A stretch of DNA of 26,502 bases from Lachnospiraceae bacterium UBA3282 (GTDB taxonomy: Bacteria; Bacillota; Clostridia; Lachnospirales; Lachnospiraceae), in contig DETS01000040.1 of the NCBI GenBank assembly GCA_002361735.1, forward strand, positions 1,085-27,586, read 5' to 3'. Made by a program: the position numbers and the translations under genes. Shown here piece after piece: positions 1 through 7,894 of this stretch. Position 1 is the first letter of the stretch. The number at the start of each line of letters is the position of its first letter. The notes under the pieces were generated by a model. That model saw only the letters and a list, made by a program, of their open reading frames with translations. It had not been told where the DNA came from and searched no databases.

Positions 1-1
1 T

Positions 2-1273
2 ATGGACAAGAATGAGTGGTACCGGGCAGGAGAGGAAATCCGGGATCAGGTACAACAGGCGGTTGATACGGGCAATTTTACAAACCTTGGCAAAAATATC
101 GGCAACACCGTCAACGAGACCATTAACCGTACCATGCAGGAAGTCAACCGCACGGTGGGAACGGTAGGAGACAGTGTCAACCGTACGGTGGGAGCGGTGA
201 GTGAAGGCGTAAACCGTGCCCTAAATAACGTGGGGAACGGCATTGGCCGCGGAGGTGCAGCTGGATATGGCGGAGGCGCGGGGAACGCATACATGCAACG
301 GCAGACTCCCTACGCGCATCTGCCGCAGTACAGGCATCCCAACACCCGTCCCGACCTCCGATTATTCCAGCGCACGCCGAAGGGCTCCATATCGGGGGTA
401 GTCGGTATGTGCGCAGGTTACAGCATTGCCGGGCTGGGGGCGCTGGCGGTAATCGGTGCGATTGGGAGTTCGGCAGGTGTGGCATCTCTCGTTACATGTA
501 CCCTGTTTCTTGCTGCAGGACTTGGCATAGGAATCCGCGGAACCAGGGTGGCGGGACGTGCGGAACGTTACAAACGCTATGTGGATATGGTAAAGGATAA
601 ACTGTATTGCTCTATTCATGATATGGCTGCGAAAATGGGCAAAAGCGAGCGGTTCGTCCTAAACGATGTCAAAAAGATGATTCAGCTTGGAATGTTTAAG
701 CAGGGACGGCTGGATGACAAGGAAACCTGCCTGATCGCCAGCGACGCCATGTACAACCAGTATATGCTCACCCAGAAGAATTATGAGGAGGAGCAGAAAA
801 AGCTGGAAATCGAAAAGATGGCGGAAGAACGCAGACAGCAGGAGAAAGAGCGCCTGGGTGAGGCGGGCGAAGTCATCGAGGAAGGGAAAAATTACGTGCG
901 CCTGATCAGGCAGTGCAATGATGAGATCCCCGGCGAGGAGATGTCTGATAAGCTGGATCGCTTGGAATTGCTGGTGACGAGGATTTTTGAGCAGGTGGAG
1001 AAGGAACCGGAACTTGCGCCCGAGCTGCGTAAGATGTTGAGCTTTTACCTGCCAACCACGAAAAAGCTTCTGGAAGCGTACCGCGATCTGGACGGTCAGC
1101 AGCTTGATTTGTCCAATGTGGAACAGACCAAGCGCGAGATCGAGAGCGCGGTGGACAATATCAACGAGGCGTTTGAGAAGTTCCTTGACGAGCTTTTCCG
1201 CGAAAAAGCCTGGGATATCCAGTCGGATATCTCGGCATTACATACGATACTGAAGCAGGACGGATACCTATAA
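2..1273 (+). CDS. XpaC-like membrane-associated protein (5-bromo-4-chloroindolyl phosphate hydrolysis family)
   Basis: A 423-residue protein, probably complete: the ATG at base 2 gives an N-terminus typical of this family, though its ribosome binding site lies off the window. Visible in order: an amphipathic N-terminal region with three to four 11-residue repeats built on N-R-T-V-G (about residues 42-79), a Gly/Ala-rich linker (81-96), two hydrophobic segments (about 131-152 and 156-178), a small helix-turn-helix-like stretch (about 205-245) and a long charged coiled-coil C-terminus rich in E, K and R. The XpaC family is named after a weak hydrolysis phenotype and its biochemical role is unsettled. 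The TelA-family gene starts 33 bp downstream, and the two families commonly pair, so a joint envelope-stress or toxic-compound role is inferred. The family call is fairly sure; the function is not. Confidence 0.8.
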   Translation: MDKNEWYRAGEEIRDQVQQAVDTGNFTNLGKNIGNTVNETINRTMQEVNRTVGTVGDSVNRTVGAVSEGVNRALNNVGNGIGRGGAAGYGGGAGNAYMQRQTPYAHLPQYRHPNTRPDLRLFQRTPKGSISGVVGMCAGYSIAGLGALAVIGAIGSSAGVASLVTCTLFLAAGLGIGIRGTRVAGRAERYKRYVDMVKDKLYCSIHDMAAKMGKSERFVLNDVKKMIQLGMFKQGRLDDKETCLIASDAMYNQYMLTQKNYEEEQKKLEIEKMAEERRQQEKERLGEAGEVIEEGKNYVRLIRQCNDEIPGEEMSDKLDRLELLVTRIFEQVEKEPELAPELRKMLSFYLPTTKKLLEAYRDLDGQQLDLSNVEQTKREIESAVDNINEAFEKFLDELFREKAWDIQSDISALHTILKQDGYL

Positions 1274-1305
1274 CAACAGTTCAGCGAAATAAGAAAGGAG
1301 ACGAT

Positions 1306-2457
1306 ATGAGCGAAACAGAATTGATGGAACAGCAGGCACCTACTCTGGTATTTGGAGAGGTGGAGACGATGGTAAAAGAGCAGGCGCCCCTTGCTGAGAT
1401 TCCGAAAACGGAAAGTGTAAAGCAGGAGCTTGACGATTCCATCCTCACCGACGAGGAGAGACGGCAGGTGGATGAGTTTGCAAAGCAGATCGACCTGCAC
1501 AATTCCACAGCCATCTTACAGTATGGTGTGGGCACGCAGAAGAAGATGGCGGATTTTTCGGGGAACGCCTTGGAGAATGTAAAGACTAAGGACCTCGGCG
1601 AGGTAGGAGATATGCTCTCCGAGGTGGTGACACAGTTAAAAGGGTTTGATGAGGAGGAGAAGGGGTTCCTCGGCATCTTCAAAAAGCCCGCGCATAAACT
1701 GGAGGCTATCAAGACGAAGTATTCCAAGGCGGAGACCAATGTCAACAAGATCTGTGAGGCGCTTGAGAGCAATCAGGTCATGCTGTTAAAGGATATTTCG
1801 ATCCTTGACAAGATGTACGACCTGAATCTGAATTATTTCAAGGAGCTCTCCATGTACATACTGGCGGGCAAAAAGAAGCTTGCCGAGACCAGGGAGACGG
1901 AGCTGCCCGCGCTTTTAGAGAAGGCAAAGGCGAGCGGACTGCCCGAGGATGCGCAGGCGGCACGGGATTTAGAGGCGCTCTGCGACCGTTTTGAGAAAAA
2001 GATTCACGATCTGGAACTGACGAGAATGGTGTCCATTCAGACCGCGCCCCAGATCAGACTGGTGCAGAGCAGCGATACCATGATGGTGGAGAAGATTCAG
2101 TCCACGATCGTCAATACGATCCCTCTCTGGAAAAGCCAGATGGTGCTTGCGTTGGGCGTGACCCACGCAGAGCAGGCGGCGAAGGCGCAGAGGGAAGTCT
2201 CCGATATGACAAACGAACTCTTAAAGAGGAATGCGGAAGTCTTAAAGACGGCTTCCATTGAGAGCGCAAAGGAGTCCGAGCGCGGCATTATTGATATGGA
2301 GACCTTAAAGACCACCAATGCAAACCTGATCTCCACCCTGGATGAGGTCATGAAGATCCAGGCGGACGGCAGGGAGAAACGGCGCGTTGCCGAGGAAGAA
2401 ATGCGGGTGATGGAGAACGACCTTAAGAAGAAACTTTTGGAACTGAGCGACAGGTAA
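1306..2457 (+). CDS. telA: Toxic anion resistance protein, TelA family
   Basis: A 383-residue soluble protein, nearly all helical and charged, matching the TelA/KlaA family in length and pattern, including the conserved central stretch around L-F-xx-P-A-H-K-L-E (near residues 124-132) and the S-Q-M-V-L-A-L-G segment (about 277-284). A good ribosome binding site (AGAAAGGAG) precedes the ATG. It follows the XpaC-like gene by 33 bp, so the two are probably co-transcribed. TelA proteins were linked to tellurite resistance on plasmids; in Firmicutes chromosomal members are associated with tolerance to cell-wall-active compounds, but the mechanism is unknown. No transmembrane segment is seen, so a cytoplasmic, possibly membrane-peripheral, location is inferred through the XpaC-like partner. 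Confidence 0.88.
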   Translation: MSETELMEQQAPTLVFGEVETMVKEQAPLAEIPKTESVKQELDDSILTDEERRQVDEFAKQIDLHNSTAILQYGVGTQKKMADFSGNALENVKTKDLGEVGDMLSEVVTQLKGFDEEEKGFLGIFKKPAHKLEAIKTKYSKAETNVNKICEALESNQVMLLKDISILDKMYDLNLNYFKELSMYILAGKKKLAETRETELPALLEKAKASGLPEDAQAARDLEALCDRFEKKIHDLELTRMVSIQTAPQIRLVQSSDTMMVEKIQSTIVNTIPLWKSQMVLALGVTHAEQAAKAQREVSDMTNELLKRNAEVLKTASIESAKESERGIIDMETLKTTNANLISTLDEVMKIQADGREKRRVAEEEMRVMENDLKKKLLELSDR

Positions 2458-2498
2458 ACGAGAAGAAACTGCGCAATCTCCGTGGAAGGCGGGATACT

Positions 2499-3530
2499 AT
2501 GAAGTGGATGAAATTTCGCATCAAAACAATTACGGATGCAGAGGATATCATTATCAGCGAGCTTTATGACAGAGGGCTTGAGGGGGCACAGATCGAGGAC
2601 AAAGTGCCCCTGACTGCTCTGGAAAAGGAGCAGATGTTCGTGGATATCCTGCCTGAGACCGAGGAGGACGACGGGGTTGCCTATTTAAGCTTCTTTGTGG
2701 AGGAGCGGGAGGATGGCGCTCTTTGTTTAGGAGGAGCGGCAGAGACGATCAGCAAGGAGAGTGTGCTTGCGTTGATCGGGGAGGCGCTTGCGGAAGTACG
2801 CTCCTTTATGGAAATTGGAGAAGGATCTGTCACGGTATCCGAGACGGAAGATATCGACTGGATCAATAACTGGAAGCAGTATTTTCATCAATTTACGATA
2901 GATGACCTTCTGGTGATTCCTTCTTGGGAGGAAGTGCGGGAAGAAGATAAGGATAAAAAGATTCTGCACATCGATCCGGGCACGGCGTTCGGAACGGGGA
3001 TGCACGAGACTACGCAGCTTTGTATCAGGCAGATATGGAAACACCTGACGCCGGGAGCGGCGCTTTTGGACGTGGGGACGGGCAGCGGTATCCTTGCCAT
3101 TCTGGCGCTGATGTATGGCGCCGGGCATGCGCTTGGCACGGATCTCGATCCCTGTGCGGTGGAAGCCGTGGCGCAGAATATGCAGGCGAACGGAATTGCC
3201 GAAAAGGACTTTGAACTGCTGATTGGCAACATCATTACCGAAAAGGAAGTGCAGGATCGGGCGGGCGTTGAAAAATATGATATGGTGACAGCAAATATTT
3301 TAGCGGATGTGCTGGTGCCGCTGACGTCGGTCATCGTGCCTTGCCTGAAACAGGGCGGCGTCTATATTACCTCGGGCATTATCGAGGGGAAGGAAGATTT
3401 GGTAACGCAGGCCTGCGAGGCAGCAGGACTGACGGTGCTGGAAGTGACCGCGCAGGGCGAGTGGCGGTCTGTGACGGCGCGGAAAGTGCAGATCATTGGC
3501 GGTATGCGCCCGGAAATCAAAGAAAACTGA
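2499..3530 (+). CDS. prmA: Ribosomal protein L11 methyltransferase PrmA
   Basis: A 343-residue class I SAM-dependent methyltransferase that methylates lysines and the N-terminus of ribosomal protein L11. The N-terminal substrate-recognition domain covers about residues 1-150. Then come the family signature D-P-G-T-A-F-G-T-G-M-H-E-T-T (about 165-178), the SAM-binding L-D-V-G-T-G-S-G-I-L (about 190-199) and A-N-I-L-A-D-V-L (about 265-272), which fits the PrmA N-P-x-x motif position. The start has GGAAGGCGGG upstream. In Bacillus prmA sits directly before rsmE; here a VanZ-family gene lies between them. It is slightly longer than the roughly 310-320 residues usual for the family, mainly from extra acidic residues in the N-terminal half. 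Confidence 0.95.
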   Translation: MKWMKFRIKTITDAEDIIISELYDRGLEGAQIEDKVPLTALEKEQMFVDILPETEEDDGVAYLSFFVEEREDGALCLGGAAETISKESVLALIGEALAEVRSFMEIGEGSVTVSETEDIDWINNWKQYFHQFTIDDLLVIPSWEEVREEDKDKKILHIDPGTAFGTGMHETTQLCIRQIWKHLTPGAALLDVGTGSGILAILALMYGAGHALGTDLDPCAVEAVAQNMQANGIAEKDFELLIGNIITEKEVQDRAGVEKYDMVTANILADVLVPLTSVIVPCLKQGGVYITSGIIEGKEDLVTQACEAAGLTVLEVTAQGEWRSVTARKVQIIGGMRPEIKEN

Positions 3531-3624
3531 GCACAGAAAGGGCGCGGCGGCTGAAAAAGGCGGTGGCGGAGGAAGGATTGACGGATCATTGTCAGCCGCG
3601 AAAAAAGGAAAGAGCAGGAACGAA

Positions 3625-4344
3625 ATGGGATGGGATATGAGCAAAAATGAAGATATAGAAAAGCAGAAAGATAATAAACAGGCAGATAATAAACAAGAAG
3701 ATAAGAAGCAGGAAAAGAATCAACAGGAAGTGAGCAAGGAGGAGAAAGCTGCCGCAAGACGGAAGAAAGTCAAAATCATCTTCCTCAGGAATCTGGCGGG
3801 CGTGCTGGCAATCATGTGGATGTGTATCATCTTTGCTTTTTCCGCGCAGACAAAAGAGGAGTCCGGGGCGGTGAGCAACAGCTTTACATACCAGCTCGTA
3901 AGCAATACCAGAACCTTTTTTAATCTGGACTTAAGTGACGCGCGGGTAAAGGAGATCGCGGATGCGATTGAGGGCTTTGTGCGCAAAGCGGCGCATATGA
4001 CGGAGTTTGGAATCTTGTCTGTCCTTATTTTTATCTGGATCGGACAGTGGGAGATGAGCCTGTTTAGACGCGGGACGACCGCCGCTGGCGCCGCCGCCGT
4101 TTATGCCGCCACCGACGAGATACATCAACTTTTTGTGCCGGGGCGCGCGGGGCGTTTTTCGGATGTGTGTATTGACGGTGCGGGCGCCGTTCTTGGCGTC
4201 GTGGTGTTCGTGGTGATTGTGAAATTGGTGCTGGCGATCCGTGGGTTGAAGGAAAAACGGGAGGAATGCAGACTGCGTAAAATCGAGGTACAGGCGGAAC
4301 CTGTAGAGCAGGCACCGCAGGCGGAGGAGGCACAGGAAGAATAG
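3625..4344 (+). CDS. VanZ-family membrane protein
   Basis: About 239 residues from the ATG at 3625, which has AGGAA four bases upstream; the ATG at 3637 is the alternative. A longer in-frame reading from 3496 overlaps prmA and is Arg/Lys-rich, so it was not used. The N-terminus is a highly charged, low-complexity K/Q/E/N stretch (about 35 residues), followed by a first hydrophobic segment ending in F-S-A-Q. Then come the VanZ signatures R-K-A-A-H-M-T-E-F-G and D-E-I-H-Q-L-F-V-P-G-R-x-G-x-x-x-D-V-x-I-D, two more hydrophobic segments and an acidic tail. VanZ was named for low-level teicoplanin resistance; most chromosomal members have no proven role. It is wedged between prmA and rsmE, and its stop overlaps the rsmE start. 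Confidence 0.85.
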   Translation: MGWDMSKNEDIEKQKDNKQADNKQEDKKQEKNQQEVSKEEKAAARRKKVKIIFLRNLAGVLAIMWMCIIFAFSAQTKEESGAVSNSFTYQLVSNTRTFFNLDLSDARVKEIADAIEGFVRKAAHMTEFGILSVLIFIWIGQWEMSLFRRGTTAAGAAAVYAATDEIHQLFVPGRAGRFSDVCIDGAGAVLGVVVFVVIVKLVLAIRGLKEKREECRLRKIEVQAEPVEQAPQAEEAQEE

Positions 4345-5087
4345 TGTATCAATTTTTTGTGGAACCAACGCAGATACAGGATAAGCGTGTCGTGATTACG
4401 GGAAACGACGTAAATCATATTAAAAATGTGCTGCGCATGAAGATTGGCGAGGAAATCGCGGTCAGGTGCAGCGGGGATGATAAAGAGTACCGCTGCGGGA
4501 TTGAAGAATTTGCACAGGATGAGGTGATCTGTTCCCTGCGGTTTGTTCGCGAGGAGGGGGTGGAGCTGCCCTCTCGGATTTACCTTTTTCAATGTCTTCC
4601 AAAGGCGGACAAAATGGAATTTGTCATACAGAAGGCAGTGGAACTTGGGGTGCATGAGATCATTCCGGTGGCGGCAAAGCGCTGTGTGGTGAAGCTGGAC
4701 GAAAAGAAGGCACAGGCGAAGGTGAGCCGCTGGCAGGGCATTGCGGAGGCAGCGGCAAAGCAGTGCAGGCGGGGCGTCATCCCAACGGTGAGGATGCCAA
4801 TGAACATAAAGGAGGCGCTGTCCTATGCAGGAGGGATGGATGTGCGTCTCCTTCCCTATGAATTGTCGGAGGATGGCATGAAGCGGACCAGGCAGCTCAT
4901 AGAAGGGATCGAACCGGGAAAGAGCGTGGCGGTTTTGATCGGACCGGAGGGCGGCTTCGAGGAGAGCGAGGTAGAGATGGCTTACACGGCGGGCGTTACC
5001 CCCATTACCTTGGGGCGGCGCATCCTGCGCACAGAGACGGCGGGGCTGGTGGTTCTTTCCTGGTTGATGTACCGTTTAGAAGCGTAA
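4344..5087 (+). CDS. rsmE: 16S rRNA (uracil(1498)-N3)-methyltransferase RsmE
   Basis: A 247-residue SPOUT-class methyltransferase that makes m3U1498 in 16S rRNA. The N-terminal PUA-like domain covers about residues 1-75. The SPOUT knot contains the conserved K-A-D-K-M-E-F-V-I-Q-K-A-V-E-L-G-V, the C-R-R-G-x-x-P segment, V-L-I-G-P-E-G-G-F (about 198-206) and the C-terminal L-G-x-R-I-L-R-T-E-T-A knot motif. The start is a GTG whose first base is the last base of the upstream TAG stop, with AGGAAG just upstream, so translational coupling to the VanZ-family gene is likely. All expected motifs are present. Confidence 0.95.
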   Translation: MYQFFVEPTQIQDKRVVITGNDVNHIKNVLRMKIGEEIAVRCSGDDKEYRCGIEEFAQDEVICSLRFVREEGVELPSRIYLFQCLPKADKMEFVIQKAVELGVHEIIPVAAKRCVVKLDEKKAQAKVSRWQGIAEAAAKQCRRGVIPTVRMPMNIKEALSYAGGMDVRLLPYELSEDGMKRTRQLIEGIEPGKSVAVLIGPEGGFEESEVEMAYTAGVTPITLGRRILRTETAGLVVLSWLMYRLEA

Positions 5088-5130
5088 ATCATATTGTAGA
5101 AATATAGGGTTTAGGAAGGAAATAACAGCA

Positions 5131-6285
5131 ATGGAAGTCTATCTGGATAATTCCGCGACCACCGCTTGTTTTACGGAGGCCGCGCAGCTGATGCACAGAA
5201 TCTTGTGCGAGGATTACGGGAATCCTTCCAGCCTGCACCATAAGGGAGTGGAGGCGGAAGCCTACTTAAGATACGCGGATGAAACGTTTGCGAAGTTGTT
5301 GAAGGTGAATGAAAAGGAAATCTTTTTTACTTCCGGCGGGACGGAGTCTGACAATATTGCGGTGATCGGTGCGGCGATGGCAAACCACAGAAGCGGCAGA
5401 CATGTGATCACGACAAGGATCGAGCATCCGGCAGTCCTGCAGCCTATGGCATATCTGGAAGATCAGGGGTTCGAGGTGACTTATCTTTCCGTAAACAGAG
5501 AGGGGAGGATTTCTCTTGATGAACTTGCGGATGCCATCAGACCTGACACCATTTTAGTTTCCGTCATGCACACCAACAATGAGATTGGCAGCATCCAGCC
5601 GATCGCGGAAGCGGGCGCTTTGATCAAAAGGAAGAATCCGGGAACGCTCTTTCATGTGGATGCGGTGCAGGGTTTCGGTAAGGTTCGTCTCTATCCCAAG
5701 AAAATGCAGGTCGATATGCTCTCGGCGAGTGCTCATAAGATTCACGGCCCCAAAGGCGTGGGACTTCTCTATCTGCGGGAGGGCGCGAAGGTAAGCCCTG
5801 TGATGTACGGCGGCGGTCAGCAGCGGGGGCTGAGATCGGGCACGGAAAACCTGCCCGGGATAGCGGGCTTTGCGAAAGCTGCGGAGATGGTGTATGAGAA
5901 TTTGGAGCAGGATGTGGAAAGGGTATACGCACTGCGAGAGAGATTGACTGATGCAGTCAAAAGCATACCCGATGTGATCATAAACGGCTGTCCCGCAAGG
6001 GAAGGCGCCGCGCACATCGTGAGCGCTTCTTTCAGGGGTGTCCGCAGCGAGGTGCTTCTGCATGCGCTGGAGGAGCGGGGAATCTACGTCTCCGCCGGAA
6101 GCGCCTGTGCCGCTCACAAGCCGCAGCCGTCGGCAACTTTAAAGGCTGTCGGCGTGGAGAAGGAACTTTTGCAGTCTACGATTCGTTTCAGCCTTTCTGC
6201 CTTTACCACTCGGGAGGAAATCGACTATACCTGCCAAAATCTGGAGGAGATCGTGCCGAAACTGAGGAGATATACGAGACACTGA
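5131..6285 (+). CDS. NifS/IscS-family cysteine desulfurase, likely the sulfur donor for ThiI
   Basis: A 384-residue PLP enzyme that takes sulfur from cysteine and passes it on as a persulfide. Visible: the T-S-G-G-T-E-S-D-N cofactor loop (about 67-75), H99 and D177 of the PLP pocket, the Schiff-base lysine in S-A-H-K-I-H-G-P-K-G (K203) and the catalytic cysteine in S-A-G-S-A-C (C326). AGGAAGGAAA precedes the ATG. The gene sits immediately upstream of thiI, the arrangement of Bacillus nifZ-thiI, where the desulfurase is dedicated to tRNA 4-thiouridine. No iscU or sufU scaffold gene is nearby, which supports that assignment over a general Fe-S role. The dedication is inferred from context. Confidence 0.93.
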   Translation: MEVYLDNSATTACFTEAAQLMHRILCEDYGNPSSLHHKGVEAEAYLRYADETFAKLLKVNEKEIFFTSGGTESDNIAVIGAAMANHRSGRHVITTRIEHPAVLQPMAYLEDQGFEVTYLSVNREGRISLDELADAIRPDTILVSVMHTNNEIGSIQPIAEAGALIKRKNPGTLFHVDAVQGFGKVRLYPKKMQVDMLSASAHKIHGPKGVGLLYLREGAKVSPVMYGGGQQRGLRSGTENLPGIAGFAKAAEMVYENLEQDVERVYALRERLTDAVKSIPDVIINGCPAREGAAHIVSASFRGVRSEVLLHALEERGIYVSAGSACAAHKPQPSATLKAVGVEKELLQSTIRFSLSAFTTREEIDYTCQNLEEIVPKLRRYTRH

Positions 6286-6288
6286 AAT

Positions 6289-6308
6289 GAGGGACTGCAA
6301 GGTCCCTC
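6289..6308 (+). other. Hairpin in the desulfurase-thiI gap
   Basis: Seven perfect base pairs (GAGGGAC with GTCCCTC) enclose a six-base loop, four bases after the desulfurase stop. No U-run follows, so it is unlikely to be a terminator. It could stabilise or mark processing of the two-gene mRNA. Role unknown. Confidence 0.5.
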
Positions 6309-6323
6309 TGTATGGAGGAGAGT

Positions 6324-7517
6324 ATGGAGGATAGTAAGTACAAGTCATTTTTAATAAAGTACGCGGAAATCGGCGTCAAGGGTAAAAACCGCTACCTCTT
6401 TGAGGAGGCGCTGGTCAAACAGATCAAGTATGCCCTGAAAAAAGTCGAGGGGGAATTTGCGGTGCGCAGGACGGACGGGCGCATCTATGTGGACGCGCTC
6501 TCGGACTTTGATTTTGAGGAGACGGCGGGGAGCCTGCAGAAGGTCTTCGGCATTTCCGGCATCTGTCCGGTGGTGCACGTGGAGGACGAGGGTTTTGAAA
6601 AGCTCTGCGAAGATGTGGTGCGCTACATCGGCGATGTGTATCCCGACAGGGATAAGACCTTTAAGGTGGCGGCGAGACGGGCGCGCAAAAATTATCCGCT
6701 CGATTCCATGCAGCTTAACGTGGAGCTGGGCGGCGTGATTCTGGATGCTTATCCCGAGATGCGGGTGGATGTGCATCAGCCGGACATCCTTTTGCATGTG
6801 GAGATCAGGGACAAGATCTATCTCTATTCCGAGATCATACCGGGTCCCGGCGGGATGCCTGTAGGGACGGGCGGCAAAGCAATGCTACTGTTGTCGGGCG
6901 GTATCGATTCCCCGGTGGCGGGATGGATGATCGCCAAGCGCGGCGTGAAGATCGACGCGGTGTATTTCCATGCGCCGCCTTATACCAGCGAGCGCGCGAA
7001 GCAGAAGGTGGTCGATTTGGCAAAAAAAGTAGCGGATTACGCGGGACCTGTCTGGCTCCATGTGGTGAATTTCACGGATATCCAGCTCTACATCTACGAT
7101 AAGTGTCCGCACGATGAGCTGACGATCATCATGCGCCGCTATATGATGCGCATTGCGGAGCATATTGCGCAGGAGACGGAGTGCCTGGGTCTGATTACGG
7201 GGGAAAGTATCGGCCAGGTGGCGTCCCAGACCATGGCGAGCCTGGCGGCCACGAACGAGGTGTGCACCATGCCTGTTTACAGACCGCTGATCGGTTTTGA
7301 TAAGATGGAGATCGTGGATATTGCGGAAAAGATCGACAGTTACGAAACGTCGATCCTGCCTTACGAAGATTGCTGCACCATTTTCGTGGCCAAGCATCCT
7401 GTCACGAAACCCAATCTGAATATTATCAAGAGGCATGAGCAGAATCTGCAGGAGGGAATCGACGAATTGGTGGAGAAGGCGCTTTCGACCAAAGAGGTGA
7501 TCGTGGTGCAGGCGTAA
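6324..7517 (+). CDS. thiI: tRNA 4-thiouridine synthase ThiI (short form without rhodanese domain)
   Basis: About 397 residues from the ATG at 6324, chosen because GGAGGAG lies just upstream; the in-frame ATG at 6312 is itself part of that purine run. Domains: ferredoxin-like N-terminal domain with Y-A-E-I-G-V-K-G-K-N-R (about 13-23), THUMP RNA-binding domain (about 60-170), PP-loop S-G-G-I-D-S-P-V-A (191-199) for adenylating U8, and a late Y-E-D-C-C-T segment that likely holds the sulfur-relay cysteine. Unlike Escherichia coli ThiI there is no C-terminal rhodanese domain, which is typical of Gram-positive versions that use a dedicated desulfurase. The upstream desulfurase fits that role. The product is s4U at tRNA position 8; a thiazole role cannot be judged from here. 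Confidence 0.94.
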   Translation: MEDSKYKSFLIKYAEIGVKGKNRYLFEEALVKQIKYALKKVEGEFAVRRTDGRIYVDALSDFDFEETAGSLQKVFGISGICPVVHVEDEGFEKLCEDVVRYIGDVYPDRDKTFKVAARRARKNYPLDSMQLNVELGGVILDAYPEMRVDVHQPDILLHVEIRDKIYLYSEIIPGPGGMPVGTGGKAMLLLSGGIDSPVAGWMIAKRGVKIDAVYFHAPPYTSERAKQKVVDLAKKVADYAGPVWLHVVNFTDIQLYIYDKCPHDELTIIMRRYMMRIAEHIAQETECLGLITGESIGQVASQTMASLAATNEVCTMPVYRPLIGFDKMEIVDIAEKIDSYETSILPYEDCCTIFVAKHPVTKPNLNIIKRHEQNLQEGIDELVEKALSTKEVIVVQA

Positions 7518-7548
7518 AGCCAACAAGAAGGGAAAACGTGATTGTACA

Positions 7549-7577
7549 TTGACAATATAGTATGCTTACCGGGGCAG
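7549..7577. repeat. Left inverted repeat of the toxin-antitoxin cassette
   Basis: This 29-base stretch is an imperfect inverted copy of 7885-7912. Both arms, read inward, contain TTGACA, a TATA-rich stretch, TATGCTTA and GGGCAG in that order. Weaker similarity continues inward for about 30 more bases around a shared CTCACC. The toxin mRNA promoter is expected here, with TATAGT (7556-7561) as the best -10 candidate, but no good -35 lies at 16-18 bases. Confidence 0.65.
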
Positions 7578-7662
7578 CCGGGGGACGTGCTCTCACCTGA
7601 TCCGAGTTCTGCGGAAGGGGTGATTATTTCCGCGAGCAACGAGCCAAAGTCATGCTTGCATG

Positions 7663-7677
7663 ACCTTGGCGACTGCC
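7663..7677 (+). repeat. Direct repeat shared by the toxin leader and the antisense RNA region
   Basis: ACCTTGGCGACTGCC here matches ACCTTCCGACTGCC at 7876-7889, differing only by GG versus C. The copy is about 12 bases upstream of the likely toxin start and partly inside a leader hairpin. It is well placed for an antisense RNA made from the right-hand copy to mask toxin translation. Confidence 0.65.
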
Positions 7678-7688
7678 GCGAGAGTGAA

Positions 7689-7793
7689 ATGCCCAGCAGG
7701 GGTATTTTGCTGAGTACATATGAGGAATTGAGCTTAATTGCGAGTGTAGCTTTGCTAATTGTAGCGATTCTGAATCTGAAAAATAAGAAATAG
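7689..7793 (+). CDS. Small hydrophobic toxin, Fst/Hol-Tox-like (type I toxin-antitoxin)
   Basis: A 34-residue peptide from the ATG at 7689, or about 29 residues if translation starts at TTG 7707, which has AGGGG just upstream. The core S-T-Y-E-E-L-S-L-I-A-S-V-A-L-L-I-V-A-I-L-N-L-K-N-K-K is a single membrane span with a short polar N-terminus and a basic tail. That is the layout of the putative holin-like toxin family related to enterococcal Fst. An open frame extends to 7542, but that part does not look like protein and overlaps leader structure. The leader holds a strong hairpin (7643-7654 with 7659-7670) next to a repeat also found in the antisense RNA region. Expected action is membrane disturbance when unpaired from its antitoxin RNA. 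The family call rests on pattern recognition; the start is uncertain. Confidence 0.72.
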   Translation: MPSRGILLSTYEELSLIASVALLIVAILNLKNKK

Positions 7794-7894
7794 CCGTCCC
7801 GCTCACTGGCAATGACTGGACGACTATTTCTTAAAGTCTAATTTAGTTTTTCGCCGGGTCGGGTGAGTCGCATTCACCTTCCGACTGCCCTGTT
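7783..7894 (-). ncRNA. Predicted antisense antitoxin RNA (RNA II-like)
   Basis: A minus-strand promoter (7901-7929) would start an RNA near 7894. It would run about 110 nt leftward and end after the strong hairpin at 7785-7832, which on this strand is followed by ATTTTT. The RNA overlaps the toxin stop codon and 3' UTR. Its early part contains the complement of a repeat (7876-7889) that recurs in the toxin leader (7663-7677), so it could pair at both places, as Fst RNA II does through its direct repeats. It also forms a hairpin around 7857-7885 (GTCGG and GGTGA arms). Ends are estimated; expression is not shown. Confidence 0.62.
7785..7832. terminator. Shared hairpin between toxin mRNA and antisense RNA
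   Basis: Arms 7785-7799 and 7818-7832 pair at 14 of 15 positions (AAGAAATAGCCGTCC with GGACGACTATTTCTT). On the minus strand the hairpin is followed by ATTTTT, a good intrinsic terminator for the antisense RNA. On the plus strand the trailing T-run is broken, so termination of the toxin mRNA is weaker or occurs later, near 7846-7851. Confidence 0.75.

Noticed and set aside
3496..3624. N-terminal extension of the VanZ-family gene
   Set aside because: It overlaps the end of prmA, gives a Gly/Lys/Arg-rich stretch unlike the family, and a better start lies at 3625.
7542..7688. 83-residue version of the small toxin
   Set aside because: The first 49 codons cover promoter-like and hairpin sequence, and known members of this toxin type are about 30-40 residues.
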